A DNA stretch of 64,000 nucleotides, from positions 552,786 to 616,785 of the forward strand of contig JAAOMT010000664.1 in the NCBI GenBank assembly GCA_016748015.1. The letters are read 5' to 3'. Source of the DNA: Geosiphon pyriformis (taxonomy: Eukaryota > Glomeromycota > Glomeromycetes > Archaeosporales > Geosiphonaceae). Numbering within the stretch: the first letter of the stretch is position 1; every line of letters starts with the position of its first letter. Below the pieces are notes generated by a model. The model did not search any database. It was not told where the DNA came from and saw nothing but the letters and a program-made list of their open reading frames with translations. The translations under genes were made by a program, and so were the position numbers. Below are positions 1 through 12,460 of this stretch, one piece after another.

Positions 1-1330
1 TACACCTGGAAGCACTATTAACATCTCATCAACAGGTGTGTCCACATCACATATGACATTAATATTTGGACAACTTTTATTTCAAAGTAAACAAAAGAAA
101 GCAGAATTACTAGGAACCTACAGTGATTATTTTAAAGGATTTAAATTGCAATTGCCAATGCCATCAGGATTCCAATTACTGTCACTTCAACCAGATTTTG
201 GAAATGTAAGTCCCTAGAAAATAATGGAATCAGAAGAGAAAGAAGAAGAAGAAGCCAAAGATCAGGAATTTACTTATCAGAACCTGATTCCAGAAAACCC
301 AAATATCAAAACTCCGAACTTTCAGACTTAGCAAGATCCAAATTTAAAAAATCCAGAAATTGAAACTCCAAATTTTCAAACTTAGCAAAATTAGAATAAT
401 TGAAACCCCAAAACAATTAATTAGCAAAACTTACCTCTAGTAATTATTATTAATCCACCACCAGTTGCTCCACAACAACAGCCACTGTCACAACCCCAAA
501 TTCAATTACCACTTCCACCACCACAGCAACCAAACATAGATCCAATAGTCTATGTCCCAATAGCAAAACTTGAGAAATTCACAAGAGAAGAGGATGACAC
601 ACAAATATGGCTCAATGACATTGAAAAAGCCATTACAGCCAATAGATGGAATGACACAAGAGCCCTATAGACCATTTCATATTTCTTATAAAATACCACC
701 AACTTGTGGTATTAAAGTCTGGTCATTAAACCACAAACATTCTAGGAATTTAAAATTGATTTCTTGAAATATTTTAGTAATAATAACAGTATTAATTGCC
801 TAGTCAACATCTTTTCTACCATCAAACAAGAAGAAAATAAAGCAGTTACCACTTACTTAGGATGCTTCCACAGAAATTTGCACCAAATCCAAGCCATACA
901 GGCTGATTATTTTACAGCACCACAAATTCTGAATCAGTTTATTAGAAAATTGTACAGTAGCATTCTCCAGCGTGTATGCCCAATGCATCCAGCAGACTTT
1001 CAAGTCACAGTTACAAACACCAGAGATTTTAAATTAGCTGAACTTGAAGCAAATCATGCCCAAGCCGTAAATCTAGTAATGAATGAATCATCTAAATTGG
1101 ATTTTAAACTAAAACAATTCAGTAATTCAATCAATCAGAAATTAAAAGGATACTTAGCTGACAATCATACAATTTATTAACCTCTTCAACAACACAATAA
1201 TCAAAAAAACTCAAATCGCACCCAAAATTAATCATGTTCAGCATCATCAACCAATCAACTATGGCAACAGAAAATGCATGTATACTACTATTGTGATAAA
1301 CAAGGACATTTGCAATTTGAATGCCAAAAA
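1..1330 (+). pseudogene. gag polyprotein of element A, 5'-truncated
   Basis: Structural (capsid/nucleocapsid) protein of the retrotransposon particle. After a Pro/Gln-rich linker (about 430-540) the capsid part reads EKAITANRWND, then the gag-typical stretch around NNNSINCLVN and TYLGCFHRNLHQIQA. These align block by block with the gags of C and H. The CCHC zinc knuckle lies at 1283-1324 and reads YYYCDKQGHLQFEC: the first cysteine has become tyrosine, which a single G-to-A change (TGC to TAC) explains. Several in-frame stops (for example near 220, 330 and 668) break the frame. The start is outside the window. Confidence 0.85.
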
Positions 1331-1909
1331 AAAATAAGCAATCTAAGATCAGCTAATTAGTACTGAAACTCTGATTATCAATTACAATTACAGAATTATG
1401 TCAGTAATCAATTACTGGAACAATATCAACCAAATTACCTACCTATAATACAACAGCCAATCTATCAACCATCAGTTTATCAGCCAACAACATTTATAAT
1501 TTATCAACTGCAGTCCCAGCCTATCTATTAGCCACAGTCTCAAGTAATCTATTAACCCCAACAAGTTCAAACACCATCACAAAACTTATCTCAAAACAAA
1601 ATCCAAAGACCAAGACTGACCCAACAGAGTTGGAGATTGTCAATGGTAATCCATCAACTGATCCCCAGTTCCTCAACCCAGCCATCAGAATCTTGACAAT
1701 AGAATTCAGGCACTAGGTACACCCAAAATCTGAATGTCCAACAGTATTTAAGTCTTCTGATTACCTCAAAAGACATCTCACCCAACAACCAGAAACTCAA
1801 ACAAAAGCAGCCACTTATCAGCAATATTTCACCAGCAACCATCTCTAATGACAAATTTCTAGCAGCTATTTTTTCTTTCGAACTCAAGGAAACCATACCA
1901 GTCCTATTA

Positions 1910-2310
1910 TTCAAACTAATTACTGTCATATACATTGACGCAAAAGTGAATGGTCATGCCATCAAACTAATTCTAGACAGTGAATTAGCTGACAGCATCA
2001 TTACATGACAACTTATGGACCAATTAGGTCACCAAGTTGATCATGCTGCAAGCACACATATAATCACTGCTGATAGAGCAACCAAAACTCCTATTAGCAA
2101 GATCAATAACCTCTCAATAAAGGTCAATGGCATTATAGTGCCAATCAAAGTATTAGTTATGGAAGCCATCCAATATCAAGCTCTAGTTGAGAATGATTGG
2201 CTGTTTAAAACCAACGCAACACTTGACTGAACCACCCAAGAGTTGCAAATCAGCCAAAACGGCCAATATACGCAAACATTAGCAATGTGTGGTTATTTTA
2301 AGACCACCAA
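1910..2310 (+). pseudogene. retropepsin-like aspartic protease of element A
   Basis: Would cleave the polyprotein. The active-site region reads IKLILDSELADSIIT against IHLILDSGLAGSIIT in element B, so the DSG triad is DSE here (Gly to Glu, a G-to-A change). A stop follows at 2007-2009 (TGA), then reading resumes at 2015 and ends with the conserved QYQALVENDWLFKTNATLD (canonical family form ALIGNDWL). It lies between gag and the cysteine-rich module, as in B, C and H. Clearly inactive. Confidence 0.8.
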
Positions 2311-2629
2311 CACGCCAATACTGTTAATAGAACTCAAGGAAGAGATAAACAAACCTCTTTGAGAAACATATCAAGTGTCATGGGCTGACAAAGACCACAA
2401 CAAATTACCACTGGTACTTTTATGGGACAACAATAGGAAAAAAAAGAACAAAGAAAAACCTATCTGGAATTCCAACCAACTTTAAAGAACCAATGACAAT
2501 CAAGAAGAGCTAATAAATTGGAACTGGGAAAGTACAAAAGGAAAAAAAAAGAGAAGAGAGAAAGAACTAACTAACACCACCAATTATTACTCTTATACCT
2601 ATACACTACCACCATTATTCACCTATTGT

Positions 2630-3330
2630 CAATCAAAGCTCATATGTGTTGATTGTGGCAAAAAATTGTTGTCAATGAGTGTATGCTGTGGTAATAATGA
2701 GAAATACCAAATGGCAACTAAGTTTTACTGTCACTCTTGCATCATAGAATGCTTTAAAAGACTGAAACAGATAAAAAAATGTGATAATGAACTCTGTTTG
2801 GCTTGTGGAAAAACTTTTTTAGATAAAAGAATGTGGAATAACATTCCTGGACAAAAAGAAATGTGTGACAAATTATGTCAATACACAATTCTAATAAGCA
2901 ACTGGGTAAGAAAAAAAATGCCCATAGATGCTGCCTGGAGATAAGCAGTCAAACACTTGGACGGATGTCCACATGACAATAACAAAATTTGGTGAATGGC
3001 TCTTACCAAAATTGAAGGAGTGTTATTAAAAGATATCAGGATGATCAAAAATAATCTTCCAGAGTTCATAGAACTTGACTGGGACCCAGAACCAGTTATA
3101 AATCTTTTGGATCCAGAACAATTCCACAAATACTACTAAGAGCTAACACTTACAAAAAAAGAGCAAGAGCAATGCTTAAAAGAAATCAACATTCGACTAT
3201 GTGATCACTGTTTGATCCCATGTGACTTTCAATATTGTAATAAGTGTAACCTTATTTACAATCCACCAACATGCATGATCTACACAATCTCAGAAGAGGA
3301 AGAACCAATCAGCAGCTGTACATTGGAATT
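2630..3330 (+). pseudogene. Cysteine-rich module of unknown function, element A
   Basis: I do not recognise this segment as a named family. It starts with CVDCGKKLLSMSVCCG, continues with YCHSCI and CLACGK (three CxxC-type pairs), passes through a helical-looking part (YTILISNWVRKKMPIDAAWR) and an acidic DWDPEPVINLLDPEQF block, and ends in a second cluster, LCDHCLIPCDFQYCNKCNL. The spacing suggests two zinc-binding units. The same order occurs in B, C and H, always between protease and dUTPase. In-frame stops (for example TAA at 2942) break it. Confidence 0.7.
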
Positions 3331-3489
3331 GGGATCAATTTTTAATCCTGATTCAAATTTTAACAACAATGACAACAAAAATAACAGTTCCAGCTCTATT
3401 CAAAATGGCAACAAAAATTATGATAATTCGAACTCTGATTCAAACCTCAAAACATATATCACACTTTCTGACCTTTCTAAAGAGCAGAA

Positions 3490-3537
3490 ACTTAAATAGT
3501 TCAGTGATAACAATGAAAGTATTATGCCAGAACATGC
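3490..3537 (+). pseudogene. dUTPase of element A, N-terminal stub before insertion B
   Basis: The reading is FSDNNESIMPEHA, the lead-in that precedes dUTPase motif 1 in H (NGEDIMPEHVHDTDAGLDL) and C. It is cut at 3537 by the B LTR and continues at 13370. The last four bases before B (ATGC) match the four bases after it (ATGT) except for one transition, as expected of a target-site duplication. Confidence 0.75.
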
Positions 3538-4508
3538 TGTTACCAGTAGAATTTTAGCTATTAATTAGCATAAAATTACCCTTATAATTCCTATAATTAA
3601 TTAGTATATTAATATCATTTCAAATTATCATTTATTATTTAATCAATTATCACATATCACAATTTAATTAAAATAATCTAATTAATATAACAAAAAGTAG
3701 GATGATCAAATTACACAATACTTTGAACTTTGTAATATTCTAAAATTTGCTGAAATTTACAGAAATTCGCCAAAATTATGAATAGTTTACTCAAATTAAT
3801 CAATAGTTCAGTAAAATAACTTGTAATTCATCAAAATGTATCTTTAGTTCGCCAAAATTTGAGCAAAGAGAAAAAATGCAAGTTCATAGACTAGAACTAC
3901 AACAAGTTGTATAAAAAAAGAGCTTTTCTCTTTAAAAAAATGTATCTTACTTTAGATTTATTACTTAGAACCATTTCTATACACACAAGAAGAAATAAAA
4001 TATCAAATAATTTGAAAAACCAAATTCTTTAATTATTGCACTTGGAAAATCCTAAAAATCCCACTAACGTTTTGAAATTGATTAGCTACCAATTTCAGTA
4101 AACTGTTAGTGACTCCAGGCCTGGATAGAAAACGTTTTTCTTGATAAAATCCTTTTTTTTTACATTTTTTTTATTTTTTTTTAATTTTTTTATTATAATT
4201 ATTAGGGTAGTCTACAAACAAGATTCCTGTAAAAGAGTTAACTTTCACAGCAAAGTAACTACACATTTTTAGTGAGCTTCCAGACAAGCAATTCCTGAGA
4301 AAAAGTTGACGTTTACTACAACATAACTACATAAAGTAACTGGCAAGGAATTGGCCATTCCACTTATAAGCCCAGCAGTTCAAATTATAGGAAATAATTT
4401 GAAGATAAATTCAGTTATTGAAGGTTCAACTACTTTTAGAAAACGTGAATTTGCAACCAACAGACAGTTACAACATTCAAGAAAAGAGACCAAAAACCTC
4501 TGGTAACA
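3538..4508 (+). repeat. 5' LTR of element B
   Basis: 971 bp, bounded by TGTTACCAG and CTGGTAACA and followed two bases later by a primer-binding site. It matches 12440-13369 along its length. Visible differences are mostly C/T and G/A, plus two short stretches present only here (around 3745-3765 and 4066-4087). A long T-rich run at 4150-4190 lies in the downstream half. Confidence 0.93.
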
Positions 4509-4510
4509 TT

Positions 4511-4526
4511 TGGTGCTCTCTCACAG
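4511..4526 (+). promoter_or_regulatory. Primer-binding site of element B
   Basis: TGGTGCTCTCTCACAG starts two bases after the LTR end and begins with the TGG expected to pair with a tRNA CCA end. The primer would end GAGCACCA. The other families share TGGTGCTC at this point. I cannot assign the tRNA. Confidence 0.6.
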
Positions 4527-4529
4527 AAA

Positions 4530-6390
4530 TAACACAGCAAACAACAAACTTTAAAGTAACGACCACACCAAACACAACAACTCTAGAGTATTATCAGTCA
4601 ATTTACACCCATTGCAAGCAGAGATTCAACATCCCAGACGGAATTGAAATTGTTGAAAGAACACTCTACCAATATATTAAAAACCATATCAACAATTATC
4701 TTCTTAGAAATTACAACATTTCAGAAGTAAGAAACAACCTCTACAATAATCTAGTACACTATTCACAATTGGGAACTAAAGACCTTAATAGTGAAACACT
4801 TACCACTTACTTTCAAGAACTCAATTACAACATTATTAAGTATTGTGAAAAAAAATACTCAGTACAGTCTAAATACTCTTTTGACTTTAAATCAGAAACA
4901 GAAACAGGCAACAAAGGCAAAAAAAAAGTGAAACAACACTCAAAAACCGCTCCAATACTACCAAAAACAACTGCCAAACACTTGCAAACATCTGAACAAG
5001 GAACCAGTATCAAATTACCACTTTCTATCACACCATTTTCAATTTCACTTGCTTGACCACAAACACCAAATTCACCACTTAACTGTTTCTCCAGACCAGA
5101 AAATTTTCAGTCACCTAGAAATCCTACTCAACAGCAGGAATCTATATCAACAAGCACCAATATTATTGAATACTAGCAGAAAAACGAAAGTAATCATTCA
5201 GAAAATTTGGAAAGTAAAGAAACTGAATCAGAATAAGAAGAAGTCACAGAAAATGAAGAGGAAATGGCAACTGCTTATATTGCAAAGATTCCAGAATTCA
5301 CGGGTGAAGATAATGATACCAGTCTTCAAGAATGGCTCAACAAAGTTCAAAAAACAGGAGATGCAAATGGTTGGATTGCAGCAAGAATGCTTAAAGCAAT
5401 TCCTTACTTTCTCCAAGAAACAGCAGAAGAATAGTTTGAAAATTTAAAAGAATCATTTAAAAACTGGCAAGCATTCAAAAATGCTTTTCTACAACAATTC
5501 ACTAACAACAATACCTCTATCACTCTCAGAAACCACTTTTGCAATATCAAACAAGAAACATCTGAAACTGTTATGACCTATCTTAAAAGATTTAACAAAC
5601 TTCTCAAATGAATCCAACAATTGGAAACCAATGACTACTATTCTGATGCTCAAATTCTGGATCAGTTTATAGCAAGGTTAAAAGACAAACTGATTAAGAA
5701 AGTCTGTCCACATGCTCCAGCAGACTTAGCAACTGCTATTAGACACGCAAAAAGCTATGAAATGGCAATGAAAAAAGCAAATCACACCAAGCTTGTAAAC
5801 CTGGCAATTGGAGAAACCAGCTCAGCAGCTGAAAAGAAAATAGACCAATTCACAAAAAAGGTTGAAAGCTACTTCACAAACCAACAACAACAGCAATAAC
5901 AACCACAAAGATATCAACTCCCACAAAATGCAACCAAAACAATTTTGGATCACTATCCAACAACCAACCTCAAAATTGTCATTATTGTGGAATTCCAAGA
6001 CACTAGAAACAAGATTGTAGGAAATTACAAAGAGACCAACAAAACAGGAGTAATCAATGTTACTCTTTACCATAACAATCTTATTACCAATCTCCACCAC
6101 CAACCTATTATTCACCAAGACCACAAAATCAAAACAGTTACTATCTACCAGCTCCACAACCAATACAGCAACAATATCAGCAATCTTTACCAATTCAGCC
6201 ATATCAAACACCATCCACTCAACAATATCAAGTACCAGCAAGAAGATTGGTTCAACATAACCAATTCACATCCCAAAATCAATTGCAGAGTAACAACAAC
6301 AGAATCAATTCAAATAATCAGTTGGTTCCCCAAAATTCTGGTCAGCAAAGACCCAATCACTATCACACTTAACCCAGTTATCTTATAATA
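4530..6390 (+). pseudogene. gag polyprotein of element B
   Basis: The open frame runs in from the LTR without a nearby ATG and is continuous to 5056. Frame breaks and stops follow, with recognisable capsid at 5260-5900: AKIPEFTGEDNDTSLQEWL, then FTNNNTSITLRNHF, then AKSYEMAMKKANH. The CCHC knuckle is at 5977-6018 and reads CHYCGIPRH*KQDC, with one internal stop. It is followed by a Gln/Pro/Tyr-rich tail. The role is particle assembly and RNA binding. It is inactivated by several stops (5054, 5188, 5435, 5609) and a frameshift. Confidence 0.85.
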
Positions 6391-6499
6391 CCAGAGGAAT
6401 CAGATTTTCAACAAACTGCACTTTCTAAAGGTAAAGTTGCAGCACCAAGATCAAACTCTTCCAATCACATCATTCCACCAGCTCAAATTGCCCAAAATG

Positions 6500-6990
6500 C
6501 CAATCTGTTAAATATATTTCCATTTGAATTTAAAGCAAATAAATCACCATTTCTGCTTAGTAATGCAGCAATCAATAAACAGAAAGCAATTACTGCTATG
6601 TACACAGAAGCTACAGTGAAAAAAAAACCCATTCACTTAATCTTAGATAGTGGATTGGCTGGAAGTATCATCACTTACCAGCTGATGCAACAACTCAAAC
6701 AAAACATAGACAAACCAGCTCAAACAATTATTGTCACAGCTGATGGTATGAAGAAAACTCCAGTAGGAGAAATTGATAATTTCCCCTTTACAATTGATGG
6801 AATCATTATTCTAGTTAAAGTTTTTATTATGGATGCACCCCAATACCAAGCTTTAGTCGGAAATGATTGGCTTCTCAAGACCAATGCAAACCTGAACTGG
6901 GAAACTCAAGAACTTACAATCTCATACCAAGGACAATATACCATAGTATTTGCAATCTGTGGTACTTTTAACAAATAATTAGAAAAAGCT
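6500..6990 (+). pseudogene. retropepsin-like protease of element B
   Basis: The region 6598-6978 is an uninterrupted 126-codon frame with the catalytic motif LILDSGLAGSIIT and the C-terminal QYQALVGNDWLLKTNANL. The DSG triad is intact, unlike in A (DSE), C (DSR) and H (NSG), so this is the best-preserved protease of the four. It is listed as a pseudogene because the polyprotein around it is broken. The lead-in FPFEFKANKS at about 6520 is also shared with the other elements. Confidence 0.82.
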
Positions 6991-7149
6991 CCAGTATTTG
7001 AATTTGAAAAAGAGAAGAAAATGCCACTCACTAAAACCTACATGGTTCTTGGATCACCATTCAATTGGGCTGAAAAAACAGAACAAAAGATTTTTAAAGA
7101 ATCAAAAGGATAGAAGAAAGTTAGATATTCCACACCAAAACCACAAAAA

Positions 7150-7790
7150 AAACCACCATACATTCCACTAAAATGCAAAAATTGCAAAAAAAAGCTTTCA
7201 TCTATGGGAGCCTGTATTTTTTCAAAAGAAAATACAAAACTCGCACTTGTTACTTCTGCAAGGCATGCCATAGAGAACAATTTGGATCCCCAAAGAGAAG
7301 TGGAAAATGGGACAAAACTCCTTGCCTTACTTGTGGAGAAAGGCTACCAAAAGAATGCAATTGGATTGATGTAGCAATGAAAAGAAGAGTATATAATCAG
7401 ACCTGTCAATATGTTCTATCAATTTTGGAAAAAGTCAGAAAAGGAACACCATTTGATGCAGCATACAACAGTGCTCTCAATAAACTTTACCATTACCCTC
7501 ATAATGCTGAAATGATTTTTGACCTAGCAATGGCATTGATCAATAAAGCTACCCAAAAAGATGTCCACCAAATGAAAGAAGCTGAATACATTGAGTATAC
7601 CATAAAATTAGCTAGATTTGATTATAAAGATAAAATAGAAACCTACCACCAAATTGCAAGCTACACATATCTGACCAAAGAAGCTCAAATTCAATGATTA
7701 GAACAAATGAACATTTAATTATGTGAAGAATGTGTTATGCCTTGTGATGACCAATGGTGTTTAGAATATTATGCTCTTAGCATTTCTCTG
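7150..7790 (+). pseudogene. Cysteine-rich module of unknown function, element B
   Basis: This starts in one frame as CKNCKKKLSSMGAC, shifts frame near 7215, and continues YFCKACHREQFGSPKRSGKW, then CLTCGERLPK and a long helical-looking stretch. The region 7173-7697 is open from the shifted frame. After two stops the second cluster reads LCEECVMPCDDQWC. Its likeness to the A, C and H modules (shared KLSSMGAC, PKR-GKWD, TP-DAA) across otherwise diverged families implies past selection. No known family recognised. Confidence 0.68.
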
Positions 7791-7889
7791 CCAGATGAGA
7801 ATGATGAAAATAAAATCGAATTTAGAATATCTGAACTAGTAGAAAAACTACCAACCACCCCTATCTATCTTCTTGAAAAGCAACCACCT

Positions 7890-8340
7890 CTACAACTTAA
7901 ATATTTTGACAACCATGGCCAAGAAATCAGACCAGAAAAAGCACACGAAATTGATGCTGGATATGATCTAAGATACCCAGGAAAAGATACTTTGGTTCTC
8001 CAACCAAAGTTCTTGACAAAAATCAATCTCAAAATTGCTCTTGAAATTCCACCAGGAGTAATGGTTCAGATTATCATTGGCAAGCAAAAAAATCAATATT
8101 AGAGGAGGAGTTATAGATGCAGGATACACTGGAAACATTACTATTATGTTACAGAATGAGACAGACAAATCATTCAAAATTGAACATGCTGAAAAAATTG
8201 CTCAAGCAATTTACTTACTATTAATTAACATTTCGGGTTTACAATCAGTAAACAACAGAGAACAATTGGGAAAAAGTGAAAGAAGAACTTAAGATTTTGG
8301 TTCAACTGAACGATTTACAGTTCTAGTAAACATAGCTCTT
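7890..8340 (+). pseudogene. dUTPase of element B, motif 2 lost
   Basis: dUTPase hydrolyses dUTP to dUMP and keeps uracil out of DNA. Motif 1 is clear (EIDAGYDLRYPGKD), as are motif 3 (GGVIDAGYTGNI, with the catalytic Asp and Tyr) and motif 4 (HAEKIAQAIY). Between motifs 1 and 3 the expected RSSLAKKG is missing: about 11 bases are deleted near 8070-8090, which also shifts the frame. A stop at 8290 precedes a motif-5-like DFGSTERF. It lies between the cysteine-rich module and the pre-RT segment. Confidence 0.85.
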
Positions 8341-8700
8341 AATACATAAAATAAATCTTACCAGATTCTTCAATTTTCCCAGTCAATTACCATTTCACCT
8401 TTTGAAGAACATCACGAAATTTACACTTGCTCAAAACCCACTACTACTCAACAAATCTTTGAATCCAATAAACAAATCTGTTTGAAGCATGAAATCTCAA
8501 TTCCAAATGTTTATATTTCCAAAGGAATGAAAAAATTTTGAATTATATTCTATAATCCCAATAATTACCCTATTGTCTTATTAAACAAACTAGAGATTGG
8601 AATCATACACAGCAATATTTTTCAAAATGAAAACCCTCAAATTGTCTCTAATTTCATCAAAATTGTAAGACACACTCTACTCCCAAATCCAAATATCATT
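8341..8700 (+). pseudogene. Conserved pre-RT segment, element B
   Basis: Follows the dUTPase and precedes RT. It reads SQSITISPFEEHHEIYTC, then ISIPNVYISKGMKKF and LLNKLEIGIIHSNIF. The equivalents in A, C and H (for example YDQYM-AI, then HIKIPIYNNT and IPAGTVIGYL) share a beta-rich pattern ending in a GxxIGYL-type strand. I do not recognise a named domain. One TGA stop lies at 8539. Confidence 0.55.
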
Positions 8701-10158
8701 TCCACTACTGAAAACTACCACTTTTTGGAAGAAAAACTCTCTCGAATTAACATGGGTCTCTTAGAACCTCAACAACAAAGACAATTGAAACAATTGATAG
8801 CTGAATTTGCAGATATATTTGCAAAAGACAACAATGACCTGGGAAAAACGGATATTGTTCAACATCAGATCCATACAAGAGATGCTCCACCAAAACATTA
8901 GCAAGCTTACAGAATGCCACCTGCCAGTTACCAATTCATTAGAGAAGAAGTCCAAAGAATGCTCAATAATAGATTAATTCAACCATTAAGAAGTCCTTGG
9001 GCCTTACCAGTAGTCTTTGTCAAAAAAAAAAATGGAAAAATCAGATTTTGTGTTAACTATTGCCAATTGAACAGTGTGACAATTGGAGATGTCTATCCTC
9101 TTTCAAGAATTGATAACATGTTAGATGCTCTAGGAAAAGCCAAGTTCTTCTCAACTTTAGACTTGGAAAGTGGATACTGGCAAGTCGAAATGGACCCAAA
9201 AGATAGACCCAAAACAGCATTTACCACCCAGGGAGGAAACTATAAGTTTAATGTTATGCCTTTTGGACTCTGCAATGCACCAACAACATTCCAACGACTT
9301 ATGGATGTTGTATATGAAGGACTCTTATAACAATCAGTAGTTGTTTACCTTAATGACATTGATGTGTACTCACCAAGCTTTGAAGTTCACCTCATTCATC
9401 TGCAAAAAGTTTTTCAATGATTATGGAAAGCAAGATTAAAGTTAAACATTGAAAAATGTCACTTTGGAAAAACAAGCTTGATCTTTCTTGGACACATAAT
9501 TAGTAAAGATGGAGTCAAACCAAATCCAGGAACAATCAGTGCTGTCAAAAACTTTCAAACTCCCAGAAATACCACAGAACTATGAGGATTTGTAGGATTA
9601 GCCTCTTACTATCAAAAATTTATAAAAGGATTCTCAGAAATTGCCAAACCACTCAATTATTTTACCAACAAAAACATATCATACAAATGGACTGAAGAAC
9701 AACAAAAAGCTTTTGAAATTCTCAAAACAAAATTGACAACAGCCCCAGTTTTTGCTTACTCAGACTTGAACAAACAGTTCCAATTAGCCACTGATGCTTC
9801 ACACATAGCATTTGGTGCTATCTTATTACAATTAGATGAAAATGGGCAAGAACAAGTTATCGCCTATGCTAGTAGAACACTCAAACCAACAGAACTAAAA
9901 TACGGCTCAACTGAATTAAAAGCTGCTGCAGTCATTTGGGCTCTTAAACATTTTCAACAATATCTGAAAAATGGAAAAGAATTTGACATAATAATTGACA
10001 ATATTGGTCTCAAATGGCTCAATAAAATGAAAACTGAACAAAGTGCCAAACAGTCTCAATGGAATGACTTCTTAGCAGACTACAAATATATTGTACACCA
10101 CAAACCAGGAAAAATACACACTAATATTGACAGCCTCTTAAGGATGAGACAATATTAA
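8701..10158 (+). pseudogene. Reverse transcriptase and RNase H of element B
   Basis: Copies the genomic RNA into cDNA and degrades the RNA. The RT fingers/palm read PPASYQFIREEVQRML, KIRFCVNYCQLN, FSTLDLESGYWQVEM and MPFGLCNAPTTFQRLM. The catalytic box at 9346-9357 reads YLND instead of YLDD, so the first catalytic Asp is Asn. After stops at 9328, 9418 and 9583 the RNase H part (9733-10158) is open: LATDASHIAFGAIL, ELKAAAVIWAL and IIIDNIGLKWL. It ends with an NIDSLLRMRQY tail (family form NADGLSRMRQ). Confidence 0.92.
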
Positions 10159-10214
10159 TACCAACATCAACACCAACAAACTTAATAGCAGAACAAACAA
10201 CAAAATCAACAACA

Positions 10215-11600
10215 ATGGATCCAGAAAACTACAACAACATCAAAAACTATTTGGAGACTCTCACCATGCCAGAAAATTGGTCTCCAAGTAAAAAACATCG
10301 ATTACAATATCAATTCAAACAATATTTTATACACCACAACAAAATCTATTACAAAAATTGTAAAAACCCAAACCAATTACTTAGATTAGTACAGGAAAAT
10401 AAAAAAGAAACAATTCTATACAACATGCACACAGACTTTTCTTTAGCACACTTGGGAAGAAATGGAACAATTCAAAGAACTCTTGAACATTATTTTTGGC
10501 CTCACATGCAAAAAGACATTTGACAATATGTAGAATTTTGTAATAGTTGTCAAAGAAGAGGAGGAACTCGCCCCATAGAACCTTTAAATCCAATCAAAGT
10601 TAGACAACCTTTTGACAGAGTTGGAATTGATTTAGTCGGACCATTACCTATCACAACCCAAGGAAATTGCTATATTGCAGTAACAGTAGATTATCTTACC
10701 AAATGGTCTGAAGCTAGAGCCATCCAAAGAGCAGATGCAAAATCAGTAGCAAATTTCATCTATGAAGACATTATTTGTAGACATAGATGCCCAATTGAAC
10801 TTTTATTTGATCAAGAAACACATTTTGTGAACAACTTGATACAAAAAATTTGTGAATAGTTCAATGTTAAAAGACTTCTATCATCACTTTATTACTCTCA
10901 AACAAATGAACTTGTAGAACGTTTCAACAGAACATTGTGTGAATCTCTAGCCAAAGTCTCTACAGACTTTGAGCAGGAATGAGATATCTTTATTCCATCA
11001 GTGTTACTAGCATACAGAATGCTAAAACAAGATACTACAAAACATATACCATTTGATCTTACTTATGGAAGGACAGCAACATTACCAATTAATTTCACAG
11101 TGGAAACATACCCAGTGCAACCAATCAATGAAGAAAACTTTCAAGAAACACTTCAAAGAAGGGCCTACACTCTTCTTAGTACACTGGAAGAAAAAAAAAG
11201 AATAGTAGCAATTCATATTGAACATTCCTAAGCTCAACAAAAAAAAAGACATGACAACAAATTACCACTTATTACCAACAAATTTAAAGTTGGAAATAAA
11301 GTTCTCTTACACAGAACTAAGGCTGAAAAACAATGGAGTGAAAAATTTGAAAACAAATGGAATGGACCATTTTATATTCACAAAATTCTAGACAATAGAT
11401 TATACAAGTTAAAACTTGATGACAAAATACTAGCAAAAGTTGCACATGGAGACAGATTAAAACACTATCATTCCAAAAACAATCCTGAACCATTAATTCT
11501 ACAAATTGGTACACATTCTCCTTTAATTAATCCTGAAGATATTCCCCAAAATTTAGAACCAATAATTATAATAGAACAACAACCAAATTTAAATACTTAA
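10215..11600 (+). pseudogene. Integrase of element B
   Basis: Inserts the cDNA into the genome. The HHCC zinc domain is visible (MHTDFSLAHLGRNGTIQ, then FCNSCQRRGG, with a stop between). The catalytic core reads VGIDLVGPLPI (first Asp), LLFDQETHFVN (second Asp) and TNELVERFNRTLCE (Glu), a DDE arrangement. The C-terminal SH3-like part reads FKVGNKVLLHRTKAEKQW and NGPFYIHKILDN. Stops at 10522, 10858, 10981 and 11229 inactivate it. It ends about 155 bp before the post-integrase ORF. Confidence 0.9.
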
Positions 11601-11754
11601 TTCAACATAATTTTACAATAATCTTTAATAACACACAAAAGACAAAAATAATAAATAATTACAAAACACCCAAAACCCAAAAACAAATAACCAGATCCAA
11701 AAAATAAAAATATTTTTTTTTATTCTCTTTTTTCACTAATTAGTCAATTTTATC

Positions 11755-12460
11755 ATGATTATTCCCCGAAATATTCAACAAATATTCCAAAAATTAATGT
11801 TAGCCTTGAAAACACTTTCTGACTTATCTATAATGATTAATGGAAGTCAAATCAATTACATTCAGAAAAAAACCACAGCCCCAGTAATAAATAATTCTCA
11901 GAACTACCACTCCTATAAAAGAAAAACAAGAAGTCACTCTGAGAATAGGTTACCAAAACTTTTGAAGCAGGCACTAAAAAAAAACTTTTTATCTGCCCCT
12001 ATTGACATTCCACCAAATGTCACAATATAACAAAAACTTTTACTATTACTTAATGAACAGAACAATGAACATATCATATTTAAATATTTCTGCATTGGAA
12101 AAACACTTTATAAACAAAAACTAGAACTTAAAGCAACAAATACCACCCCAAAAGCCATACAAAAACAAATTCACAATGAATTCAAGACAGCAGCTGGATT
12201 AACAAACACTTACTACAAACTTAGAGCAGCTCTTAGATTCTATGACTTGTTTAATACTTGTGAAAATGTCCTACAAAGCCCAATACTTTAACCATTGAAA
12301 ATACAATACATTGGAAAGCTCACAAAACTGAAATTTCAACAATTTTCAAAGCAAATCATTTCAATCATCTTGGACCACTATTTTGATATTACAGATAGTG
12401 CTTGAACTTCGACAGAGTTCAGTCTTGAAGAGGAGATTATGTTACCAGTAGAATTTTAGC
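11755..12460 (+). pseudogene. Post-integrase ORF of unknown function, element B
   Basis: Begins with a good ATG (MIIPRNIQQIF) after an AT-rich gap. It is open for 91 codons, stops at 12028 and continues in frame to the LTR. Visible blocks are ENRLPKLLKQALKKNF, YYKLRAALRFYDLF and IGKLTKLKFQQFSKQIISII. The last resembles MGKITNTQFEKLQNKITQVI in element A, so the ORF is shared between families. I see no signal peptide or membrane segment, so it is not a convincing env. Charged and helical in character; function unknown. Confidence 0.6.

Larger units (their letters stand above)
1..3537 (+). mobile_element. Ty3/gypsy-type element A, piece 1 of 3
   Basis: First part of a retrotransposon whose 5' LTR lies left of the window; by comparison with element C its internal region starts roughly 470 bp upstream. 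It holds gag, retropepsin, a cysteine-rich module and the first codons of a dUTPase, then stops abruptly where the LTR of element B begins. Reading resumes at 13370 in the same domain, so this is a nested insertion rather than an end. Many in-frame TAA, TAG and TGA codons show it is dead. Confidence 0.9.

Noticed and set aside
5945-6388. Separate ORF after the B gag
   Set aside because: It is in a different frame from the CCHC knuckle at 5977-6018 and only shadows the Gln/Tyr-rich gag tail.
11755-12460. Envelope gene making B retrovirus-like
   Set aside because: No signal peptide, membrane anchor or cleavage site could be seen.
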